64,000 nt of DNA from Prevotella sp. (GCA_017554145.1 JAFZIZ010000012.1:1-64000), one strand, 5' to 3'; positions 52,804-62,423 are shown, numbered from the stretch's first letter. Program-made: numbers and translations. The notes: a model not told the origin generated them from the letters alone.

Positions 52804-54057
52804 TCAACAGTCAACTATCTCAAATCCTGCGGCTTTGAGATCCTCCCAGTAGTTAGGATAGGATTTTGTAACCACCTGCGGTTGATTGATCTTTAGGGCA
52901 TCTAAACGGAGGGAGGCAGGAGCGAATGCCAATGCCATACGATGGTCTTCATAGGTGTCGATACCACTCTCCATATCTGGCTCACAACGTTCTCCGTCCC
53001 AAATCAGTTCACTGCCGTTGACATCCTTCAGTACAAAGCCCAGTTTACGCATCTCTGTCTTCAGCGCCTTGATACGATCGGTCTCTTTGATTTTCAGAGT
53101 CGATAGACCTCTGAAATGGAAGGGAACACCCAACATCGCACAGACGACTACAAACGTCTGGGCGAGGTCGGGGGAGTTCACAAAGTCGTATTCCAAACGG
53201 GGCACGCAACGCCCTGAGTGTTTTAGGGTAATCGTGGTGGGAACACCCTGTTCGGTAGTCTTAAACTGAGTTTTCACGCCCAACAGGCTAAAGATATATC
53301 GCACGGAAGAGTCACCTTGTTTCGAACCATCCATCAGACCTTCCAGTCGGATGACATCATCTCTGTTTTTCGAGAGTGCCAATGTCTCATACCAGTAGGA
53401 AGCACCGCTCCAGTCGTTCTCGATATAATAGGCTCTCTCGTGATAGGGTTGAGGCCGTACCTCTATCGTCTCGAAGTCGCTCCATTCCGCATCGGCTCCA
53501 AACTCGCGCATTGTCCAAAGCGTCAGGTCGATATAGGGACGTGAGATGACATCACCCATCAAGCGGAGTGTCAGACCTTCTTTCAATACGGGTCCAATCA
53601 TTAGGAGGGCAGAGATATACTGTGAACTGATATTCCCTGGTACTTCCAACTCACCACCTTCCAGTTTCTTACCTCTGATGAGCAGGGGAGGGAAGCCCTC
53701 TTCACCCACATAACTGATGTCGGCACCTAAGAAACGCAGGGCATCTACCAACACCCCGATAGGACGGTGCTTCATGCGCTCCGTACCCGTCAGTACATGC
53801 TCCTCACCCTCCTTGACGGCGAGATAGGCGGTCATGAAACGCATAGCAGTACCTGCTGCCTTGATATTAATCTCATAGGGATTGTCCTGCAATGCCGAGA
53901 TAATTACTTCGGTATCATCGCAGTTCGATAGGTTTTCCGGTAGGATGGTGCCTCCTGAAAGGGCGTGAATAATCAGTGCTCTGTTTGAGATACTCTTGGA
54001 GGCTGGCAGTTGTGCCGTATGTTGAAGACGGCCTGGAGCCGAGATTGTATATTGCAT
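52804..54057 (-). CDS. aroA: 3-phosphoshikimate 1-carboxyvinyltransferase (EPSP synthase)
   Basis: The product has 417 residues, on the shikimate pathway. Motifs are LPASKSISNRALIIHALSG, AAGTAMRFMTAYLAVKEG, TGTERMKHRPIGVLVDALRF, GNISSQYISALLMIGPVL, LSTLKIKETDRIKALKTEM and DHRMALAFAPASLRL. The length is normal. It is the first gene of the run aroA-porW-porX-tsaE and ends 5 nt before the porW ATG. Confidence 0.97.
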   Translation of the reverse strand: MQYTISAPGRLQHTAQLPASKSISNRALIIHALSGGTILPENLSNCDDTEVIISALQDNPYEINIKAAGTAMRFMTAYLAVKEGEEHVLTGTERMKHRPIGVLVDALRFLGADISYVGEEGFPPLLIRGKKLEGGELEVPGNISSQYISALLMIGPVLKEGLTLRLMGDVISRPYIDLTLWTMREFGADAEWSDFETIEVRPQPYHERAYYIENDWSGASYWYETLALSKNRDDVIRLEGLMDGSKQGDSSVRYIFSLLGVKTQFKTTEQGVPTTITLKHSGRCVPRLEYDFVNSPDLAQTFVVVCAMLGVPFHFRGLSTLKIKETDRIKALKTEMRKLGFVLKDVNGSELIWDGERCEPDMESGIDTYEDHRMALAFAPASLRLDALKINQPQVVTKSYPNYWEDLKAAGFEIVDC

Positions 54058-54103
54058 GAAATCTAATCTTTCTATTCTCTTATTATTTAATAATAATAAC
54101 GTG

Positions 54104-54112
54104 GCAAAGGTA
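54104..54112 (-). promoter_or_regulatory. -7 box for aroA-porW-porX-tsaE
   Basis: The minus strand reads TACCTTTGC, giving a leader of about 40 nt before the aroA ATG at 54057. Confidence 0.5.
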
Positions 54113-54175
54113 CTTCAAATTGCTCGAATAACAAAAAAAGTCAGTTAAAAATTTGCAATTCCCGAAATAAAGGTG

Positions 54176-54184
54176 TACCTTTGC
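54176..54184 (+). promoter_or_regulatory. -7 box upstream of tRNA-Pro
   Basis: The site reads TACCTTTGC with TTTG 20 bp upstream (54152). The tRNA would start about 100 nt into the transcript and need 5' processing. Confidence 0.5.
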
Positions 54185-54286
54185 AAACGATTATAAGAAA
54201 ATCATTTGCGAAGATGGGCTGCACCTCAGCAAAAAAACCAAGTTTTCTGCGTTCGGTTTGCACCATCTTTGCAGACATAAAAGGAT

Positions 54287-54359
54287 CGGGATTTAGCGCA
54301 GTTGGTAGCGCACACGTCTGGGGGGCGCGAGGTCGCTGGTTCGAGTCCAGTAATCCCGA
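54287..54359 (+). tRNA. tRNA-Pro (GGG)
   Basis: The 73-nt cloverleaf has acceptor CGGGATT/AATCCCG, D-stem GCGC/GCGC, anticodon loop CTGGGGG with anticodon GGG, and T-arm GCTGG/CCAGT. The anticodon stem CACGT/GCGCG has an A-C mismatch at the second pair (28-42). No CCA is encoded. Confidence 0.9.
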
Positions 54360-54366
54360 CAGAAGC

Positions 54367-54398
54367 AAGAAAAGGTGGCTAAGGCCACCTTTTCTTTG
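54367..54398 (+). terminator. Bidirectional intrinsic terminator after tRNA-Pro
   Basis: AGAAAAGGTGGC pairs with GCCACCTTTTCT around TAAG. T-rich flanks lie on both sides, so it may also end the minus-strand operon whose last stop is at 54416. Confidence 0.85.
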
Positions 54399-54415
54399 TC
54401 GTATAGTGTATTTCC

Positions 54416-54991
54416 TTATTGGTCAGGATCACCGAGGTAGTGGTATTCCTTGACGTTTGGATTTTCACCAACGTATTCATCCTGCGTGGGCGGCTCGATG
54501 AGTCGTTCCTTGTTGTAATTCTTGATTGTAGTGACAAACAGGATGATGTCGCTGTACTTGACAGTTGGAATCACGATATTGAAGATACCAATGCCTACAC
54601 GGGTGCCTTCGGGATTGAGGTTATTGCGAAGACGTGCCGTAGCATAGAAAGAATGGCGGAAGAACTCCAGTTTGTTGTATTTCTCGAAAGCCTCCATCGC
54701 CTCCTTGTCATTGAAGGTGGTGTCTGCCTCTGTGAAGAAACGAGAGACGTTTGAGATGGCATCATCGATACCATCACCCTTGATACTGTCGTTCTCCTGA
54801 ATGCACTGGCGGATATTGTCCAACATCTCACGTTCCATCTTCTCATTGGAGGGTATGGTCATGACGGCAATGATGAACAGTACCAACAGGATGCCGAGGA
54901 GAATCACAATTTTACCGAAGCAACTGTGATAGAACTCCTGAAAGAGTGACTGCCTCGTTCTGTAATCGTTTTTAGTAGTGTCGTTTAACAT
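54416..54991 (-). CDS. Membrane-anchored protein of unknown function
   Basis: The product has 191 residues. A cytoplasmic N-terminus is followed by one membrane helix at about 27-48 (IVILLGILLVLFIIAVM). A periplasmic domain follows with FRHSFYATARLRNNLN, GIGIFNIVIPTVKYSDIILF and KEYHYLGDPDQ at the end. I do not recognise the family. It is the last gene of a run with folE, 17 bp downstream of it. Confidence 0.6.
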   Translation of the reverse strand: MLNDTTKNDYRTRQSLFQEFYHSCFGKIVILLGILLVLFIIAVMTIPSNEKMEREMLDNIRQCIQENDSIKGDGIDDAISNVSRFFTEADTTFNDKEAMEAFEKYNKLEFFRHSFYATARLRNNLNPEGTRVGIGIFNIVIPTVKYSDIILFVTTIKNYNKERLIEPPTQDEYVGENPNVKEYHYLGDPDQ

Positions 54992-55008
54992 GTTGTATTT
55001 CTTTTGTT

Positions 55009-55593
55009 TTAGGATTCGTTGTGTATGAGATTCATAAATTCCTGACGGGTCTTTGCCTGATTGAAGGCACCACAGAAATCACTCGTCGTAGTAATGGCGT
55101 TCTGCTTCTCGACACCACGCATCTGCATGCACATGTGGCGAGCTTCGACCACCACCATGACACCCAGTGGATGAAGTGTCTGTTGGATGCATTCCTTGAT
55201 CTGCAAGGTCATGCGCTCCTGTACCTGCAAACGGTGAGAGTAGATGTCTACAACACGGGCAATCTTGGAAAGACCAGTGATATAGCCATTAGGGATATAC
55301 GCCACGTGTACTTTTCCATAGAAGGGAATCATGTGGTGCTCACAGAGTGAGAAGAAGTCGATATCCTTGACGATGACCATCTGACTGTAGTCCTCCTTGA
55401 AAAGGGCATCAGTCAGCACCTTATGGGCGTCCATCTCATAGCCGCGTGTCAAGACTTGCATAGCCTTGGCCACACGCATAGGAGTCTTCTCTAATCCTTC
55501 TCTATCGACATCCTCTCCGAGTAGTCGCAGGATGTCTTTATAATGTGAGGCGAGTTCCTCAAGCCCTTCTCTGTATTCTGTTTCCGGATTCAT
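55009..55593 (-). CDS. folE: GTP cyclohydrolase I
   Basis: The product has 194 residues and starts folate synthesis. Motifs are [40 protein letters not shown] (Cys/His zinc ligands), [20 protein letters not shown], and [11 protein letters not shown]. The start overlaps the stop of the SPOR gene as TAATG, a sign of coupled translation. Confidence 0.97.
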   Translation of the reverse strand: MNPETEYREGLEELASHYKDILRLLGEDVDREGLEKTPMRVAKAMQVLTRGYEMDAHKVLTDALFKEDYSQMVIVKDIDFFSLCEHHMIPFYGKVHVAYIPNGYITGLSKIARVVDIYSHRLQVQERMTLQIKECIQQTLHPLGVMVVVEARHMCMQMRGVEKQNAITTTSDFCGAFNQAKTRQEFMNLIHNES

Positions 55594-56159
55594 TAATATT
55601 GTACGGATACTTTACTTTTGACAATAGATGCTTGCTTGTAACCGAGGTTCTGGAGGGCGACCATCATCTGATGGGCTTCCTCGTAGGTACGATAGTTACC
55701 CACACGGCATATCCAGCGGGGAGAGTAGAAATGGACGTCGACAGAGACATTGGAGAAATGGGCTTTGATATTATTACGAGCCTGTTCTGCCATCTGACGG
55801 TCTTTACGGGTATTACCTCCGGCAAAAGCCTGTACGCGGTAGCCTGCCATCCGTTGGGTTCTCCGTGGAGTGGTGACTTCCTCTCCGTTGCCAGTGTCAG
55901 AGGGTGATGTCGTCTCTTTCTTAGCCTGTTCGTTACCCTTTGATGGGGTAGTAGGCTTCTTGTCGTTGTTACTGGAACCTTGTGACTGTACACCTGTCGC
56001 AGTGGGGTCGTTCACCAGTTGGTCAATCTCGTCGCTCTGATGAATGGTCACAGTACCTTGTCCCTCTACCTTCTTCTGTACACGCTCAGTATAAGTCTGT
56101 GCATCGGCATTCATGTAAATGCCGACACACAGTAATAATATGGAGATAAATCGTCTCAT
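55593..56159 (-). CDS. SPOR-domain periplasmic protein
   Basis: The product has 188 residues. A signal peptide ([21 protein letters not shown]) precedes a Ser/Thr/Pro-rich linker. A C-terminal SPOR domain (about 110-188) has [36 protein letters not shown] and [16 protein letters not shown] domains bind denuded peptidoglycan at division sites. The ATG at 56159 overlaps the tpiA stop (TAATG). A TTG at 56168 is the alternative start. Confidence 0.85.
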   Translation of the reverse strand: MRRFISILLLCVGIYMNADAQTYTERVQKKVEGQGTVTIHQSDEIDQLVNDPTATGVQSQGSSNNDKKPTTPSKGNEQAKKETTSPSDTGNGEEVTTPRRTQRMAGYRVQAFAGGNTRKDRQMAEQARNNIKAHFSNVSVDVHFYSPRWICRVGNYRTYEEAHQMMVALQNLGYKQASIVKSKVSVQY

Positions 56160-56917
56160 TATTTCCAAGCATCAATGATGCCCTTGAAGTCAGCACACTT
56201 CAGAGAAGCGCCACCAATCAGACCACCGTCGATGTCGGGCTTTGCGAAAAGCTCAGGAGCGTTAGATGCCTTGCAGCTTCCACCATAGAGGATGCTGGTA
56301 TCCTCAGCAACAGCCTTACCATACTTATCGGCTACGATAGAGCGGATGTAAGCGTGGATCTCCTCAGCCTGATCAGAGGTAGCAGTCTTACCGGTACCAA
56401 TAGCCCAGATGGGCTCGTAAGCGATAACAATCTTGCGGAAGTCTTCCTCAGAGAGGTTGAAGACACTGCCTTCGAGCTCAGCCTTTACGACCTCGTTCTG
56501 CTTGTTAGCCTCACGCTCCTCGAGGGTCTCACCGATACAGAAGATCACCTTCAGACCGTTCTTCAGGGCGAGCTGTACCTTCTCCTTCAGGATCTCAGGA
56601 GTCTCTTTGTAGTACTCGCGACGCTCTGAGTGACCGAGAATGACATACTGGGCACCAGTGCTTTTGACCATCTCAGCAGATACTTCACCAGTGAAAGCAC
56701 CCTTCTCCTTGTCGGCGCAGTTCTCTGCACCAAGACCAATTACACTACCTTCCAGTTCCTTGGCAACAGAAGCCAGGTGGATAAACGGTGTGCAGATCAC
56801 TACATCACAGTTGGGTTTGTCGGCAGCAAGTGCCTCTTTCAGTTCTTTTGCCAATGCAACACCTTCTTGCAGGTTCAAGTTCATCTTCCAGTTACCTGCT
56901 ACAATTTTCTTTCTCAT
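56159..56917 (-). CDS. tpiA: Triosephosphate isomerase (internal start within the fusion ORF)
   Basis: This gives 252 residues from the internal ATG at 56917. Catalytic residues are in place: AGNWKMN (Lys), [10 protein letters not shown] (His), [13 protein letters not shown] (Glu and loop 6), and [14 protein letters not shown] plus [10 protein letters not shown] for phosphate binding. It interconverts DHAP and GAP in glycolysis. The A-rich sequence before this ATG fits Bacteroidales translation starts. It is the likely form if the cell makes TpiA as a soluble enzyme. Confidence 0.9.
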   Translation of the reverse strand: MRKKIVAGNWKMNLNLQEGVALAKELKEALAADKPNCDVVICTPFIHLASVAKELEGSVIGLGAENCADKEKGAFTGEVSAEMVKSTGAQYVILGHSERREYYKETPEILKEKVQLALKNGLKVIFCIGETLEEREANKQNEVVKAELEGSVFNLSEEDFRKIVIAYEPIWAIGTGKTATSDQAEEIHAYIRSIVADKYGKAVAEDTSILYGGSCKASNAPELFAKPDIDGGLIGGASLKCADFKGIIDAWK

Positions 56918-58084
56918 GTTTTTACGTTTTAAAATTTGATATATTTTATTAGACTTTTCTTCCTTTTTAACCCACCTGGACCATGCCCAGAGGCGATCCG
57001 CGATGGTGAGTATGATGAGGGGCAGCACATACCACAGGATGATAATCAATATCTTGCCTGGTATGGAGTCTTCTGGCACCTTTCCTGTCTCAATCTTCTC
57101 TAGGCGGTCACAGAGTATCGTGTCATCAGGCAGGTTGTTGTGACTCCATTTGCGGATGATCTTACCGTCTTTCAGCAACATCAGTCCTGGATTACTGCGT
57201 ATCATCGTCTTCAAGACGATATCGTCAGTCTGACAGAACGCATATTCCGCACCTGTGCCGTCGCGCCATTTGGTAATCGCCTTTTCTCCACTGGCTGTCA
57301 AGCCATAGAAGGGATAACCTTCCTCCAAGGCATATTCGTAAATCAGGTTCAGCCTGCCGAACTGACTCTCGTCGGCATCCTCTAGATGAGGAGATACCAG
57401 CAGAAATACGTAGCCTTTCAAGTTGAGCAGTGAGTCAGTGATGTCTTCACCATCCCCACTTTCTATGAAGAAGTCGGCATAGGGCGACTCTTCACCTTCC
57501 ATCATCTTTTGCCATTCAGTACGCAGGTCGGTACCTACGTGATACGGACGGAAGTCGAAATACGGTAAGTCGTAAAGCGACCGTCCAGCCACGATAAGGA
57601 TAAACAATGCCGTGAAGTTCATCACAATCCATTGATTCCCCCTTGATATCAGACGTGGCATCTCCAACGGGTACTTGGCGATGAGTATCGCACAAGCGAG
57701 GAGAATGACATTCTTCCAGAAGGTCTGCCAGTTGGTGAGTACAATGGCATCACCGAAACATCCGCAGTCACTGATGGGATTTGCGATAGCCAGCCACAGT
57801 GTCAACGGAGTCATGATGATAAGCCAGAGTAGGGCGATACGTGTCACTACACGTCGGCGGATGGCAAACAACAGACAGATGCCTATCCAGAACTCGGCTG
57901 CCGACAATAGCACTGATGCCAATAGGGTTATGATGCTAGGGACATAGGTTCCCAGATGCATTGCACCCATATAGTCGGCTATTTTATATTGTGTACCCAG
58001 TGGGTCGACGGCCTTGACGAATCCTGAGAGGATAAACGCCAGCGCGACTACCAGTCGGGCGATATTTACCAGTATTTTCTTCAT
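56159..58084 (-). CDS. DoxX-like membrane protein fused in frame to triosephosphate isomerase
   Basis: This is one open frame of 641 residues. Residues 1-390 form a polytopic membrane protein of the DoxX/MauE-like type found next to tpiA in Bacteroidales ([20 protein letters not shown], then [20 protein letters not shown] with paired Cys). It has a periplasmic thioredoxin-like segment (about 215-330) and a last membrane helix near 345-365. Residues 390-641 are complete TpiA. No stop separates the two ([18 protein letters not shown]). An A/T-rich start region before the internal ATG suggests TpiA can also be made alone. It may be a true fusion or readthrough. Confidence 0.85.
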   Translation of the reverse strand: MKKILVNIARLVVALAFILSGFVKAVDPLGTQYKIADYMGAMHLGTYVPSIITLLASVLLSAAEFWIGICLLFAIRRRVVTRIALLWLIIMTPLTLWLAIANPISDCGCFGDAIVLTNWQTFWKNVILLACAILIAKYPLEMPRLISRGNQWIVMNFTALFILIVAGRSLYDLPYFDFRPYHVGTDLRTEWQKMMEGEESPYADFFIESGDGEDITDSLLNLKGYVFLLVSPHLEDADESQFGRLNLIYEYALEEGYPFYGLTASGEKAITKWRDGTGAEYAFCQTDDIVLKTMIRSNPGLMLLKDGKIIRKWSHNNLPDDTILCDRLEKIETGKVPEDSIPGKILIIILWYVLPLIILTIADRLWAWSRWVKKEEKSNKIYQILKRKNMRKKIVAGNWKMNLNLQEGVALAKELKEALAADKPNCDVVICTPFIHLASVAKELEGSVIGLGAENCADKEKGAFTGEVSAEMVKSTGAQYVILGHSERREYYKETPEILKEKVQLALKNGLKVIFCIGETLEEREANKQNEVVKAELEGSVFNLSEEDFRKIVIAYEPIWAIGTGKTATSDQAEEIHAYIRSIVADKYGKAVAEDTSILYGGSCKASNAPELFAKPDIDGGLIGGASLKCADFKGIIDAWK

Positions 58085-58635
58085 TTCTCCTCACTCAACT
58101 TTATCGCTCCGAAGACCGCATAGTTGATGATGTCCATATAGTTGGCGTCGATGCCCTCGCTCACGAGGGTATCGCCTCCGAGATTCTCAATTTCCTTGAT
58201 ACGCTCGATCTTGGTAAGGATGAAGTCCGTATAACTGCTGACACGCATACCACGCCATGCCTCGTCGTAGTCATGGTTCTTGCGTTTCATCAGTTCCAGG
58301 GCCTCGTTGGCATAACGGTCGTAGAGTGTCATGGCCTCCTTGGGCTGCATATCCACCGTGTCCGAGAAACCGTGTGCCAGTTGGATAAGCCCCACGATGC
58401 CGTAGTTAATCAGGGCTATGAACTCCGGACGGATGCCTTCGCCCACCAGCGACTCTTTCTTGATCTCTAAAGAACGGATGCGCTTTGCCTTGATAAACAG
58501 TTGGTCGGTGAGGGACTGAGGACGCAGGATGCGCCATGAAGCCCCATAGTCGTGAAGTTTCTTCTCAAACAGGCTGCGGCATTCCTGCATCACCTGTTCA
58601 AACTGTTGGTTCGTTTTCTCGTTCGCTGTTGCCAT
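58081..58635 (-). CDS. DUF1599 protein with internal duplication
   Basis: The product has 184 residues. Two similar halves are visible: [20 protein letters not shown]...[20 protein letters not shown], and [20 protein letters not shown]...[20 protein letters not shown]. The KxHDY, W-x-x-x-R and E-G-I-x-x-x-x-x-x-I-N-Y patterns repeat. This is the DUF1599 architecture, soluble and of unknown function. Its stop overlaps the DoxX start by 4 bp. Confidence 0.88.
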   Translation of the reverse strand: MATANEKTNQQFEQVMQECRSLFEKKLHDYGASWRILRPQSLTDQLFIKAKRIRSLEIKKESLVGEGIRPEFIALINYGIVGLIQLAHGFSDTVDMQPKEAMTLYDRYANEALELMKRKNHDYDEAWRGMRVSSYTDFILTKIERIKEIENLGGDTLVSEGIDANYMDIINYAVFGAIKLSEEK

Positions 58636-58641
58636 GATTCT

Positions 58642-60291
58642 TTAGAAGTTTATCGCAAATGAACCACCGAACACAAAAGAGTGCATGGTCTTCTTAATGC
58701 TTTTCGATGCTGTGAAATAGTCGCGATATTCCGCAGGCGTAAATTCTGCCATATCCTCAGGGAATAGTCCTGCATAGTAGCCGCCAATGTCATAATCCAT
58801 CGTGTAGGTCTTCCGTGTCACGTCGTAGTCGAGGAATACCTTCCACGAGAAGTTCTGTTTGTAGGCATAGGTCAGGGAAATACCTGTACCAAACTTCATA
58901 GACTTATTACCACCTACGGTGAAGTAGTCCCATTCGTGCGTGAAAGCAGGACCAGTGGGATAATCTTCGTCGCCTTTTTTGAAAGATTTATTACCAGCAA
59001 TCACAGCATCCAGATTCAGTTCCTGCATGATGCTACGACCGATGAGCAGTTTAGAGCCTAATGCAAAACGATTGGAGAGAGGAAAGTTGAAGTAAGCACC
59101 CAAATCAAAAGCAAACTCCGTCAGGTGGTCACTCTCAATTTTAAAATCAATATCATCGATGATATTCATGACATACTCGGCTTCCGCTTCCTCTAAAGTA
59201 TAGAAGAAACCCATCACATCCTCCCAAGCGAAGTCCGTAATATTGTTCCAACCCTTGATAGGAGAACTTTTCACACGCAGACGACCACCCACACCGATAT
59301 AGGGATTGAAGAAGTAGGCACCTTCTGCACCTACAGCGGTGGCAGCCTGGAACTTCAGGTTCAGGTTATCTGCCCATCCGTATTCTTTCATTTCGAAATC
59401 CAGGTCTCTTGATCCTAATCCGATACCCATCGAGATAGAGAAGAAAGAAGGATGGTCAATGACGCTTGCTATACCAGGGATATCGTTGCGCAGCAAACCC
59501 TTACCCTTGAAAAAGACGTCGCTGAGGGCGTATGCCAATTCTCCCGAGAGGATACCAATACCTGCTCCAGAAAGCACGTCGCTCACCCAATGGCGGTTGT
59601 TGAGTACGCGCATCACACCCGTTGCCGTAGCAATACCATAACCTGCTACGGAATACCAAGGTGAACGCGTTAGACCAAATTCCTTATGCAAAAGGGTGGC
59701 ACCTACGAACGAGGTGGCAGTATGTCCTGAGGGCCATGAGTTGGCCTGTGAACCATCAGGACGCATCTCTTTTGCGGTGTATTTGATACCGTTGACCAAC
59801 AGTGCCATGATACCATAGCCCATTCCAGCACATGCCAATAGTCGAGGCCAGTCGCTACGTCCTTCTACACCTGCCAGTTTCAGTCCTACCGTCATAGCAG
59901 GTCCGAAATACTGTGTATAGTCGTCAATGCCCGTCTTGAACTCAGTCACCAAGGAGTGCTTTGACTGTTGTTTGAAGGCTGTCTTCTCACTTTTGGCAAT
60001 AATACCTGATACAAACAGGGGTACACCTACGAAGGTCATATCGTCCATGAACTTATATGGCTTCGTGTCCGGATTGGTCTTTGACTTGAAGAAAGAGAAG
60101 TCCATCTTGGGGGCAGGAGCCTTCAAGGTCATCTCCTTCAGATTGTAATGCTCGTTGCTGACGTTACTCAGTTCCGCTTTCATTTCAGGAACGGTGAGCG
60201 TCAGGGGTTCCAGATTGTTGTAGTCAATGCTCTCTGCCGATGCAATAGCAGCGGCAAGCATAAAGAGGCTGGTTAGAAACTGTCTCATCAT
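58642..60291 (-). CDS. PAP2-family phosphatase with outer-membrane-like C-terminal region
   Basis: The product has 549 residues, with a signal peptide (MMRQFLTSLFMLAAAIASA). The PAP2 acid phosphatase motifs are complete: KEMRPDGSQANSWPSGHTATS and NNRHWVSDVLSGAGIG (catalytic His residues). The C-terminal ~270 residues look like beta-strands alternating with acidic loops (GVGGRLRVKSSPI, ALGSKLLIGRSIM, KQNFSWKVFLDYDVTRKTY) and end SFVFGGSFAINF, as in outer-membrane barrels. It may dephosphorylate lipids or lipid A. The ATG at 60291 is chosen; a longer TTG reading begins inside the promoter. Confidence 0.85.
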   Translation of the reverse strand: MMRQFLTSLFMLAAAIASAESIDYNNLEPLTLTVPEMKAELSNVSNEHYNLKEMTLKAPAPKMDFSFFKSKTNPDTKPYKFMDDMTFVGVPLFVSGIIAKSEKTAFKQQSKHSLVTEFKTGIDDYTQYFGPAMTVGLKLAGVEGRSDWPRLLACAGMGYGIMALLVNGIKYTAKEMRPDGSQANSWPSGHTATSFVGATLLHKEFGLTRSPWYSVAGYGIATATGVMRVLNNRHWVSDVLSGAGIGILSGELAYALSDVFFKGKGLLRNDIPGIASVIDHPSFFSISMGIGLGSRDLDFEMKEYGWADNLNLKFQAATAVGAEGAYFFNPYIGVGGRLRVKSSPIKGWNNITDFAWEDVMGFFYTLEEAEAEYVMNIIDDIDFKIESDHLTEFAFDLGAYFNFPLSNRFALGSKLLIGRSIMQELNLDAVIAGNKSFKKGDEDYPTGPAFTHEWDYFTVGGNKSMKFGTGISLTYAYKQNFSWKVFLDYDVTRKTYTMDYDIGGYYAGLFPEDMAEFTPAEYRDYFTASKSIKKTMHSFVFGGSFAINF

Positions 60292-60324
60292 ACCTAATTT
60301 TATGTTTGGTTCCTTTATTTGTGT

Positions 60325-60333
60325 GCAAAGGTA
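60325..60333 (-). promoter_or_regulatory. -7 box for the PAP2-DUF1599-DoxX/tpiA-SPOR-folE run
   Basis: The minus strand reads TACCTTTGC, 33 bp before the ATG at 60291. Confidence 0.5.
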
Positions 60334-60340
60334 CAAAATA

Positions 60341-60373
60341 ATTGAGAATTAACAATTGATAATTGATAATTAT
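60341..60373. repeat. AATTGATAATTGATAATTA low-complexity block
   Basis: Overlapping AATTGATAATT units lie between two divergent -7 boxes, like the block at 40058-40093. Confidence 0.6.
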
Positions 60374-60376
60374 TTG

Positions 60377-60385
60377 TATTTTTGC
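60377..60385 (+). promoter_or_regulatory. -7 box for cca
   Basis: The site reads TATTTTTGC, 24 bp before the ATG at 60410. Confidence 0.5.
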
Positions 60386-60409
60386 AGTCGAAAAATTAGA
60401 TAACACCCA

Positions 60410-61858
60410 ATGAAGCTCTATTCCGATGCAGCCTTGGCGAAGATATTAGACAAAGATATCTTCCATCAAATCAGCGATGTAGCAGACCGCCTGGGGGTGG
60501 AATGCTATGTGGTGGGAGGTTATGTGCGTGATATCTTCTTAGAGCGTCCGTCCGACGATATTGATGTCGTCGTGGTGGGCAGCGGCATAGAAGTAGCTAA
60601 GGAGCTGAAGAAGTCATTGGGACGTAAGGCCCATCTGAGTGTCTTTAAGAATTTCGGCACCGCACAAGTGAAGTATCATGATATGGAGGTGGAATTCGTA
60701 GGCGCTCGTAAGGAGAGTTACAGTCATGATTCCCGTAAACCGATTGTCGAGGATGGTACGTTGGAAGACGACCAGAATCGTCGTGACTTCACCATCAATG
60801 CGATGGCCATCTGTCTGAATAAAAAGCGTTTTGGTGAGTTAGTCGACCCCTTTAATGGTATTGCAGACCTGCAGGATGGTATTATCACGACGCCTCTCGA
60901 CCCAGAGGTCACTTTCTCTGACGACCCCCTGCGTATGATGCGCTGTATCCGTTTTGCCACGCAACTTCAGTTTCAGATAGCGGAGGATACTTTTGAGGCG
61001 TTGGAGCGTATGGCAGATCGTATCAAGATTGTCAGTGCGGAGCGTATCGAGGTGGAATTGAATAAGATTATCATGTCTCCGCATCCCAGTATCGGTTTCG
61101 AATACTTACAGCGCAGTGGTCTCCTACAGATCATCCTTCCCGAACTCGCTGCCCTCGATATCGTGGAGAAGAAAGACGGTCGTGCCCATAAGAACAACTT
61201 CTATCATACCCTCGAAGTGCTCGAGAATGTGGTAAAAGCCAATAGCCAAATGCCAACAGCCAATGGTCTTTATTTACGTTGGGCAGCTTTGCTTCACGAT
61301 GTGGGTAAGACGAAGACGAAACGGTGGGAGCCGAAGATGGGATGGACATTCCATAATCATAACTTTATCGGAGCGAAGATGGTACAAGACATCTTCCGTC
61401 GCCTGAAACTGCCAATGGGTGCCGAGATGAAGTATGTTCAGAAACTCGTCGACCTCCACATGCGTCCACAGGCGATTGCCGATGAGGAGGTGACGGATAG
61501 TGCCGTACGTCGTCTGCTCAATGATGCTGGTGAGGATATCGACGACTTGATGACACTCTGCGAGGCAGATATCACATCGAAGAACGAGGTACGCAAGAAG
61601 ATGTTCTTGGAGAACTTCCGCATGGTACGTGAGAAACTCGCCGACCTGAAGGAGAAAGACTATAAACGCCTGTTGCAACCCGTCATCGATGGTAATGAGA
61701 TCATGGAGATATTCCATCTGCAACCCTCACGTGAGGTGGGTGTACTCAAGCAATACCTCAAGGATGCCGTTCTCGACAATAAGGTGGAGAACGAAAGGGA
61801 GCCTCTTATGCGTCTGTTAATGGAAAAAGCCCGTTCGATGGGACTAACGGTGCTCTAA
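60410..61858 (+). CDS. cca: CCA tRNA nucleotidyltransferase / poly(A) polymerase family with HD domain
   Basis: The product has 482 residues. The nucleotidyltransferase head has YVVGGYVRDIFLERPSDDID (G-G-x-x-R-D and metal Asp pair), RRDFTINAMAICLN, and DPLRMMRCIRFATQL. The RNA-binding helices follow. An HD domain has LLHDVGKTKTKRW. No tRNA gene in the window encodes CCA, so this enzyme is needed. Its 3' end overlaps the convergent sigma gene by 15 bp. Confidence 0.93.
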   Translation: MKLYSDAALAKILDKDIFHQISDVADRLGVECYVVGGYVRDIFLERPSDDIDVVVVGSGIEVAKELKKSLGRKAHLSVFKNFGTAQVKYHDMEVEFVGARKESYSHDSRKPIVEDGTLEDDQNRRDFTINAMAICLNKKRFGELVDPFNGIADLQDGIITTPLDPEVTFSDDPLRMMRCIRFATQLQFQIAEDTFEALERMADRIKIVSAERIEVELNKIIMSPHPSIGFEYLQRSGLLQIILPELAALDIVEKKDGRAHKNNFYHTLEVLENVVKANSQMPTANGLYLRWAALLHDVGKTKTKRWEPKMGWTFHNHNFIGAKMVQDIFRRLKLPMGAEMKYVQKLVDLHMRPQAIADEEVTDSAVRRLLNDAGEDIDDLMTLCEADITSKNEVRKKMFLENFRMVREKLADLKEKDYKRLLQPVIDGNEIMEIFHLQPSREVGVLKQYLKDAVLDNKVENEREPLMRLLMEKARSMGLTVL

Positions 61859-62407
61859 CGACGCTTTGCGTAGTTTCCTCACTGCTTGATTACGAATCTG
61901 ACGGACACGTTCCCGTTTCAGTCCGAGTTCCTCTCCAATCTCCGCCATCGTTTTTCGTTCGCACTCAACACCGAAGAAACCTTTTACCACAGCTTTTTCA
62001 CGCTCATTCAGCACCTCAATGGCGCCAATGAGATCGTCCGACAAGGATGCCTGTTCCATCACAAGGTCGGCCTTGGGCGCATCCTTGTCTTCAAGCACGT
62101 TCAAAAGCGTATAGTTGTTGTTGGAACCAACGGGCAGACTCTCGTCCGTTGAAAGTACAGGCGTCTCACCCGTCACCTTTCGGATAGCCTCTTCGATACT
62201 ATGACGGATATACGGGGCGGCAAAGGTTACGAAAGGTTTGCCACGTGAAGGGTCATACTTCTCCGCAGCCTTGATCAGTCCGATACTACCCTCACTGATC
62301 AGGTCGTTGGTACTCAACAACTCGCAGGAATACTGTCGGGCGAGGGTAATGACATATCCCATATTCTTCGTGACCAGTTCGTCACGTGTCAGTTTTTCAT
62401 TTGCCAT
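61844..62407 (-). CDS. Short sigma-70 family factor (regions 2 and 4 only)
   Basis: The product has 187 residues from the ATG at 62407. Region 2 is visible as MGYVITLARQY, LISEGSIGLIKAAEKYDPSRGKPF and VTFAAPYIRHSIEEAIRKV. Region 4 is VLNEREKAVVKGFFGV and GLKRERVRQIRNQAVRKL. Regions 1.1 and 3 are absent. The tryptophan pair of region 2.3/2.4 that helps melt promoters in primary sigma factors (WWIRQ) reads PYIRH here. It may be an alternative or group 2/3-like factor rather than the housekeeping one. Confidence 0.88.
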   Translation of the reverse strand: MANEKLTRDELVTKNMGYVITLARQYSCELLSTNDLISEGSIGLIKAAEKYDPSRGKPFVTFAAPYIRHSIEEAIRKVTGETPVLSTDESLPVGSNNNYTLLNVLEDKDAPKADLVMEQASLSDDLIGAIEVLNEREKAVVKGFFGVECERKTMAEIGEELGLKRERVRQIRNQAVRKLRKASLEHR

Positions 62408-62414
62408 AGTGCCT

Positions 62415-62423
62415 ACAAAGGTA
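62415..62423 (-). promoter_or_regulatory. -7 box of the sigma gene, near-leaderless
   Basis: The minus strand reads TACCTTTGT, 7 nt before the ATG at 62407. Confidence 0.45.
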
